Positions 6,475-10,179 of a DNA stretch of 10,179 nucleotides are shown in pieces. The position numbers and the translations under genes are program-made. The stretch is from contig JBKGZY010000092.1 of the NCBI GenBank assembly GCA_046543175.1, positions 1-10,179 of the forward strand, read 5' to 3'. The DNA is from Dichotomicrobium sp046543175 (GTDB lineage Bacteria > Pseudomonadota > Alphaproteobacteria > Rhizobiales > Rhodomicrobiaceae). The notes under the pieces are model-generated. The model ran no database searches, had not been told where the DNA came from, and was given only the letters and a program-made list of their open reading frames with translations. How positions within the stretch are numbered: the stretch's first letter is position 1; the number at the start of each line of letters is the position of its first letter.

Positions 6475-6724
6475 TTTCGGTTCCTTCATTCAACGGGTTC
6501 CGGTCCCTGCTCGCCCAGTCTGCGGATAAGCCCGGGCGGAAGCTTCGGGACCATGTGGGGAACATCGAAGATTCCCATTGGCTGCCAGATTAGACGGGAG
6601 CGCATTGCGCGTCTGAGCAATATTGCACACGCATGTCTTGCAGAACGCCCACTCAGGCAGGAGACGGCCCTTCCGAAGCCGGCGCGGGCTGAATCGACAC
6701 TGAGTCCGGAAAACGAGGCGTCGT

Positions 6725-6753
6725 TTTGCAGGAACGACGACGCTGTTATAAAA
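6725..6753 (+). promoter_or_regulatory. candidate promoter for the Crp/Fnr regulator or a leader RNA
   Basis: TTTGCA (6725-6730) and TATAAA (6748-6753) are spaced by 17 bases; the -10 matches 5 of 6 consensus positions. The -35 overlaps the hairpin CGTCGTT/AACGACG, which could be an operator. Transcription would begin near 6760, leaving a leader of about 230 bases before the regulator's start. Not proven. Confidence 0.35.
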
Positions 6754-6827
6754 TATGGCCGTTCATGTGCAGCACCTTGGCCCAAGAGCCACTGGACTGC
6801 CCCGGCGAGCAATCCACCAACGAGCGG

Positions 6828-6858
6828 ACCTTGGTGAGCCTTGGTTCAAGACCTTGGT
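6828..6858. repeat. three CCTTGGT direct repeats
   Basis: ACCTTGGT (6828-6835), GCCTTGGT (6838-6845) and ACCTTGGT (6851-6858) are offset by 10 and 13 bases. A related ACCTTGG occurs at 6774-6780. The roughly helical spacing would place the copies near the same face of the DNA. They lie in the leader of the Crp/Fnr gene. No known binding motif is recognised. Confidence 0.5.
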
Positions 6859-6988
6859 TGTGAGCACGATGCGGACGACGGCTTTCATTTGAGTTGTTGG
6901 GCGACGCTGCAACCGAAAGTTCCAGCTCATTCGGCCGTGGCCGTAAGCCGTTTTCCGTGGAGGGAAAATCTATAGAGGATCGGCTGTT

Positions 6989-7681
6989 ATGTCCGACGAA
7001 GCAGATCCGGCATTTGATGTTGAAGCGTTTCTGGCGAAGGCCGATGGTGGAAAGATCGTTCGGGACCATGCGAAAGGCGAGGTCGTGTTTTCCCAAGGCG
7101 ATCCCGCGGATGCCGTGTTCTACATCCAGGACGGCCAGGTCAGTTTCCGGGTCGTTTCCGAACACGGCAAGGAGGCCATTGTCGCCCTTCTCGGAGCGGG
7201 CAGCTTCTTCGGCGAGGCCTGTTTGGCAGGCCAGCAGTTGCGCACGGCAACGGCCGTTACAATCAAGGAATGCCGCATCATGCGTCTGGAGAAAGCCACC
7301 ATTCTCCGCCTGATTCATGATGAGCCGGAGTTCTCCGAAAAATTCATCGCGCATCTACTGGAACGGTCCATCCGGGTTCAGGCGGACCTTGTCGATCAGC
7401 TGTTCAATTCAAGCGAAAAGCGTCTTGCGCGTTTGCTCCTTTTGCTGGCGAATTTCGGCAAGGAAGGGAAGCCCGAACCCATGATCGCGCAAATCAGCCA
7501 GGAGACACTGGCGCAGATGGTCGGCACGACGCGGGCACGGGTCAGCCACTTCATGAACAAGTTCCGGGATCTCGGCTTCATCGACTACAACGGCGGCATC
7601 GTGGTGCACAGTTCGCTCCTGAATGTCGTTCTGCACGACCAGCCGGAAATTCTGAAAAATCAGGTGGATCCTGACACCTGA
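6989..7681 (+). CDS. Crp/Fnr-family transcriptional regulator
   Basis: A 230-residue regulator. Residues about 20-112 form a cyclic-nucleotide-binding (cupin-like) fold. The phosphate-binding region FFGEACLAGQQLRTATAVT keeps Gly75-Glu76 and Arg85, with Thr86 where Crp has Ser. A dimerisation helix spans about 115-140. A winged helix-turn-helix lies at about 168-205, with ISQETLAQMVGTTRARVSHF as the HTH core. It lacks the N-terminal cysteine cluster of Fnr (its only cysteines are Cys78 and Cys95), so oxygen sensing through an Fe-S cluster is unlikely. Binding of cAMP or another ligand is possible but not shown. The ATG at 6989 has GAGG about ten bases upstream (6975-6978). The gene is divergent from the secreted-protein/PH/desaturase group, which could be among its targets. 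Confidence 0.93.
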   Translation: MSDEADPAFDVEAFLAKADGGKIVRDHAKGEVVFSQGDPADAVFYIQDGQVSFRVVSEHGKEAIVALLGAGSFFGEACLAGQQLRTATAVTIKECRIMRLEKATILRLIHDEPEFSEKFIAHLLERSIRVQADLVDQLFNSSEKRLARLLLLLANFGKEGKPEPMIAQISQETLAQMVGTTRARVSHFMNKFRDLGFIDYNGGIVVHSSLLNVVLHDQPEILKNQVDPDT

Positions 7682-7686
7682 TATTT
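7659..7686 (+). terminator. candidate terminator overlapping the stop codon of the Crp/Fnr gene
   Basis: ATCAGGTG (7659-7666) and CACCTGAT (7675-7682) are perfect 8-bp inverted repeats around an 8-base loop. With one bulged A the stem extends through AAA/TTT. The hairpin includes the TGA stop (7679-7681) and is followed by ATTTCC, a short T-rich tail. Confidence 0.45.
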
Positions 7687-7749
7687 CCGAAAAAATCGTT
7701 CCCAGTGAAGGGTGTATAGGCAACCGTCCAGCGACAGATGCTCATGTCG

Positions 7750-7771
7750 AGCACGGGCGTGACGTCGTGCT
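7750..7771. terminator. weak hairpin in the convergent gap before the EamA transporter
   Basis: AGCACG (7750-7755) and CGTGCT (7766-7771) form a 6-bp stem with a 10-base loop between the convergent Crp/Fnr and EamA genes. The position suits a terminator for the leftward EamA gene, but no T-run follows on either strand. Confidence 0.2.
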
Positions 7772-7793
7772 GAATGGAAAACTGCTTAAATGG

Positions 7794-8792
7794 CTATTGC
7801 GTCTCGCGCGAGGCCACGGTCGCGGGTGGCGGCGCCTTCGCGCGCGCCTGGCGCGCGGCGATGGTCACGCCTGTGAGGATCAGCGCGAAGCCGACGCCGT
7901 GCGACCACAGCGGCTGCTCCCCGAGGATCAGGATCGCCAGCGCGGATCCGAACATCGGGATCAAATGAAGAAACACCCCCGCGCGATTACCGCCGATCAG
8001 CTCCACGCCGCGCGTGTAAAAGACATATGACAGGATGCTCGGGAAGACCGCGACATAGCCGATCGTCAGCAGCGCGTCGGTTGACAGGGTGAGCGAGCGC
8101 ACATAGGCGTTCTCCCAGATGAACAGCGGCCAGTTGACCGCCGCCGCGACGAAGAACAGTGCCGCCGCGAAACTCAGCCAGTGAATCTCCGGGCGCTTGC
8201 GCAGGAAGGCGGTGTAGACGCCCCAGATGCTCATCGCCGCCAGCACCCAGAGATCGCCGATGTTGAATTCGAGCGCGGCGAGGGTCTCGAGGTCGCCCCT
8301 CGAGACGACGACGATCACGCCGATCAGCGACATCAGGATGCCCAGCACCTGGCGCGGGGTCAGCCGGTCGCTGAAAAAGATGAACGACGCAAGCGCGATC
8401 ATCACCGGCCCGGATGAGTTGATGATCAGCGCGTTGAGCGCCGGCGTATCGTTCAGGCCGATATAGGTCAGCGTCGAGAACGAACCCGTTCCGGTGGCGC
8501 CGAGGAAGACCAGCCACGGCCATTGCCTGCGGATTGCCGGCCAGTCGCGGCGAAGATGGGGCAAGGCGAAGGGCAGGATAATCAGGAAGGCCAGCGTCCA
8601 GCGAATCGCGGCCAGCGCAATTGGCGGAAAGAACTCGTGAACGCCGCGGCCGATCACGAAGTTGCCGCCCCAGAACAACGGGGTCAGGGTCAGCAGCACA
8701 TACGGCATGTTGAACAGCGCCATGCCAGCGCGCCGGACCAGCGACGGCCGCAGCGTATCGTTCGGTGATGGACGGGTCATGTCGATGGGCAT
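7794..8792 (-). CDS. EamA/DMT-superfamily transporter
   Basis: A 332-residue polytopic membrane protein with about ten hydrophobic segments arranged as two EamA repeats (about 30-164 and 178-315), the usual plan of the drug/metabolite transporter superfamily. Typical features are PLFWGGNFVIGR in TM1 and NALIINSSGPVMIALASFIF at the end of the first repeat. The matching second-repeat segment is AGVFLHLIPMFGSALAILIL, followed by GEQPLWSHGVGFALILTG. The substrate cannot be predicted; members export amino acids, nucleobases, sugars or drugs. The C-terminus is a short basic and Ala/Pro-rich tail. The start at 8792 has no good ribosome binding site; an in-frame ATG at 8780 is equally possible. The gene is divergent from purA with a 92-base gap. 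Confidence 0.92.
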   Translation of the reverse strand: MPIDMTRPSPNDTLRPSLVRRAGMALFNMPYVLLTLTPLFWGGNFVIGRGVHEFFPPIALAAIRWTLAFLIILPFALPHLRRDWPAIRRQWPWLVFLGATGTGSFSTLTYIGLNDTPALNALIINSSGPVMIALASFIFFSDRLTPRQVLGILMSLIGVIVVVSRGDLETLAALEFNIGDLWVLAAMSIWGVYTAFLRKRPEIHWLSFAAALFFVAAAVNWPLFIWENAYVRSLTLSTDALLTIGYVAVFPSILSYVFYTRGVELIGGNRAGVFLHLIPMFGSALAILILGEQPLWSHGVGFALILTGVTIAARQARAKAPPPATVASRETQ

Positions 8793-8835
8793 ACGCTAGG
8801 CGTTTTTGCAGGTAAAGCCGCGCGGTGCACGGCTG

Positions 8836-8854
8836 CGATGCGTTCGCCGCATCG
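8836..8854. promoter_or_regulatory. inverted repeat in the divergent EamA-purA promoter region
   Basis: CGATGCG (8836-8842) and CGCATCG (8848-8854) form a perfect 7-bp dyad with a 5-base centre, 30 bases before the purA start. It could be an operator for either gene or a hairpin in the purA leader. It does not match the enterobacterial PurR box. Confidence 0.4.
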
Positions 8855-8884
8855 TTGCGGTCATGACAAACCGGGGATGAACAG

Positions 8885-10177
8885 ATGGCCAATGTGGCAG
8901 TGGTCGGCTCGCAATGGGGCGACGAAGGCAAGGGCAAGATCGTGGACTGGCTGAGCGAGCGCGCCGATACCGTCGTGCGCTTCCAGGGCGGCCATAACGC
9001 CGGCCATACGCTTGTCGTCGACGGCCACACCTACAAGCTGTCGCTGCTGCCCTCAGGCGTGGTGCGCCCCGGCAAGCTGTCGGTCATCGGCAACGGCGTG
9101 GTGATCGACCCGTGGGCGCTGGCCGAGGAGATCGAGTCGCTGCGCGGCCAGGGCGTGGACCTGACGCCGGAGCGCCTGCGCATCGCGGAGAACGCCACGC
9201 TGATTCTGCCGCTGCACCGCGAACTCGACGCGCTGCGCGAGGCGGCCGCGGGCGCGGGCATGATCGGCACGACCCGGCGCGGGATCGGTCCGGCCTACGA
9301 GGACAAGGTGGGAAGGCGCGCGATCCGCGTCATGGACCTGCAAAACCCGAGGACGCTGAAAGCCAAGCTTGACCGTATCCTCACCCACCACAACGCGCTG
9401 CGCCGCGGGCTGGAGCAGCCGGAAGTGAATTGCGACGAACTGTTCGATGCCCTGTGCGAAATCCGCCCGCAAATATTGCCCTATGTCGATACCGTCTGGC
9501 AGCTTCTGGACCAGCAGCGCCGGGCCGGCCGGCGCATCCTGTTCGAGGGCGCGCAGGGGGCGCTCCTGGACATCGACCACGGCACCTACCCGTTCGTCAC
9601 CTCGTCGAACACCGTCGCCGCGCAGGCCGCAACCGGCTCCGGGATGGGGCCGCGCGCCATCGGCTACGTGCTGGGCATCACCAAGGCGTACACCACGCGC
9701 GTCGGCCAGGGGCCGTTCCCGAGCGAGCAGAACAACGCCACCGGCCAGCTTCTCGGCGAGCGCGGGCGCGAATTCGGCACCGTCACGGGACGCCCGCGCC
9801 GCTGCGGCTGGTTCGACGCCTGCCTGGTGCGCCAGACCATCAAGGTCGGCGGCATCGACGGGATCGCGCTCACCAAGCTGGATGTGCTCGACGGGTTCGA
9901 CGAGTTGAAGGTCTGCGTCGGCTACCGGCTGGACGGTACGGCGCTGGATCACCTGCCCGCCGCGCAGGGCGCGCAGGCGCGCGTGGAACCGATCTACGAG
10001 GTGCTGGAAGGCTGGTCCGGCTCGACCGAGGGCGCGCGAAGCTGGGCCGACCTGCCCGCGCAGTGCATCAAGTATGTCCGCCGGCTGGAAGAACTGATCG
10101 AGGCGCCGGTGGCGCTGTTGTCGACCTCGCCGAAACGCGAGGACACGATCCTCGTTCACGACCCCTTCGTGGATTAG
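8885..10177 (+). CDS. purA: adenylosuccinate synthetase
   Basis: A complete 430-residue enzyme, the standard length. It uses GTP to join IMP and aspartate into adenylosuccinate, the first committed step from IMP to AMP, in the cytoplasm. The N-terminal signature QWGDEGKGK (10-18) contains the catalytic Asp13, and GGHNAGHT contains His41. Also present are RRGIGPAYEDK (131-141), the IMP-binding loop around Gln224 in FEGAQGALLDIDHGTYPFVT, and TTRVGQGPFPSE (270-281). TGRPRRCGWFD (301-311) and the guanine-specificity motif TKLD (330-333) complete the set. The ATG at 8885 is preceded by GGGGA eight bases upstream. The stop TAG ends two bases before the window edge, so the downstream neighbour is not seen. 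Confidence 0.98.
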   Translation: MANVAVVGSQWGDEGKGKIVDWLSERADTVVRFQGGHNAGHTLVVDGHTYKLSLLPSGVVRPGKLSVIGNGVVIDPWALAEEIESLRGQGVDLTPERLRIAENATLILPLHRELDALREAAAGAGMIGTTRRGIGPAYEDKVGRRAIRVMDLQNPRTLKAKLDRILTHHNALRRGLEQPEVNCDELFDALCEIRPQILPYVDTVWQLLDQQRRAGRRILFEGAQGALLDIDHGTYPFVTSSNTVAAQAATGSGMGPRAIGYVLGITKAYTTRVGQGPFPSEQNNATGQLLGERGREFGTVTGRPRRCGWFDACLVRQTIKVGGIDGIALTKLDVLDGFDELKVCVGYRLDGTALDHLPAAQGAQARVEPIYEVLEGWSGSTEGARSWADLPAQCIKYVRRLEELIEAPVALLSTSPKREDTILVHDPFVD

Positions 10178-10179
10178 CG

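Larger units (their letters stand above)
6475..6988. other. 514-base gene-poor region upstream of the Crp/Fnr gene, rich in short repeats
   Basis: No convincing gene is present. The stretch lies between divergent genes and so should contain both promoters. Visible structure includes the perfect palindrome GCAATATTGC (6617-6626) and a 7-bp hairpin CGTCGTT/AACGACG (6719-6725, 6733-6739). It also holds the inverted repeat CTTGG-C-CCAAG (6776-6786), three CCTTGGT direct repeats (6829-6858), CGGCC-GT-GGCCG (6932-6943), and TTTTCC/GGAAAA (6951-6956, 6963-6968). Open frames exist on both strands but none has recognisable protein character. Confidence 0.55.

Noticed and set aside
5983..6837. Plus-strand open frame of 284 codons over the PH and secreted-protein genes and the spacer
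   Set aside because: Composition rich in Arg/Ser/Pro with no recognisable domain, no Shine-Dalgarno, and it conflicts with two better genes on the minus strand.
6746..7354. Minus-strand open frame of 202 codons antisense to the Crp/Fnr gene; considered as a transposase remnant
   Set aside because: No DDE or other transposase motif, no terminal inverted repeats and no target duplication seen; most of it shadows the Crp/Fnr gene.
8793..8884. Purine riboswitch or PurR box before purA
   Set aside because: The leader is too short for a purine riboswitch and nothing resembles the PurR consensus ACGCAAACGTTTGCGT.
9053..10159. Minus-strand open frame (368 codons) antisense to purA
   Set aside because: Shadow frame of purA with repetitive low-complexity composition; purA is complete with all signatures.
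1..10179. CRISPR array, insertion sequence, toxin-antitoxin or phage-defence genes
   Set aside because: No regularly spaced repeats, transposase, nuclease, toxin or helicase-type motifs were seen in either strand.

Overview
The window is GC-rich chromosomal DNA from an alphaproteobacterium, most likely a member of the Hyphomicrobiales (Rhizobiales). The assignment is inferred from three things: a PhaR regulator divergent from phaA-phaB, as in rhizobia; an EamA-type transporter divergent from purA; and GANTC sites, the CcrM methylation motif, clustered between genes. No IS element, CRISPR array, rRNA or integrase is visible.

Layout. Bases 41-131 (minus) are a complete tRNA-Ser(GCU) with an encoded CCA. 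Bases 219-917 (minus) encode a CAP/SCP-domain lipoprotein. Bases 1058-1717 (minus) encode PhaR, the regulator of polyhydroxyalkanoate (PHA) storage. A 307-base intergenic region then separates phaR from the divergent phaA (2025-3209) and phaB (3364-4089). These two make the PHB monomer: two acetyl-CoA are condensed to acetoacetyl-CoA, which is reduced to 3-hydroxybutyryl-CoA. The PHA synthase phaC is not in the window. After phaB comes a convergent intergenic region with a dense GANTC cluster and a perfect 9-bp hairpin.

Bases 4245-6474 hold three minus-strand genes that look less conserved: a membrane fatty-acid desaturase, a two-TM bacterial PH-domain protein, and a small secreted protein of unknown function. 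A 514-base gene-poor region full of short repeats separates them from a plus-strand Crp/Fnr-family regulator (6989-7681). The PH-domain gene is visibly lower in GC than its neighbours: one counted 60-base line (5641-5700) is 40% G+C, against 70% for a purA line (9541-9600). This middle block may therefore be accessory.

The window ends with a minus-strand EamA/DMT permease (7794-8792) and the divergent, complete purA (8885-10177), which makes adenylosuccinate for AMP synthesis.

Most genes are ordinary. I did not find a convincing undescribed multi-gene system. The observations most worth checking are regulatory: the tandem repeat between phaR and phaA, the GANTC cluster after phaB with the neighbouring hairpin that presents a Shine-Dalgarno sequence, and the repeat-rich leader of the Crp/Fnr gene.
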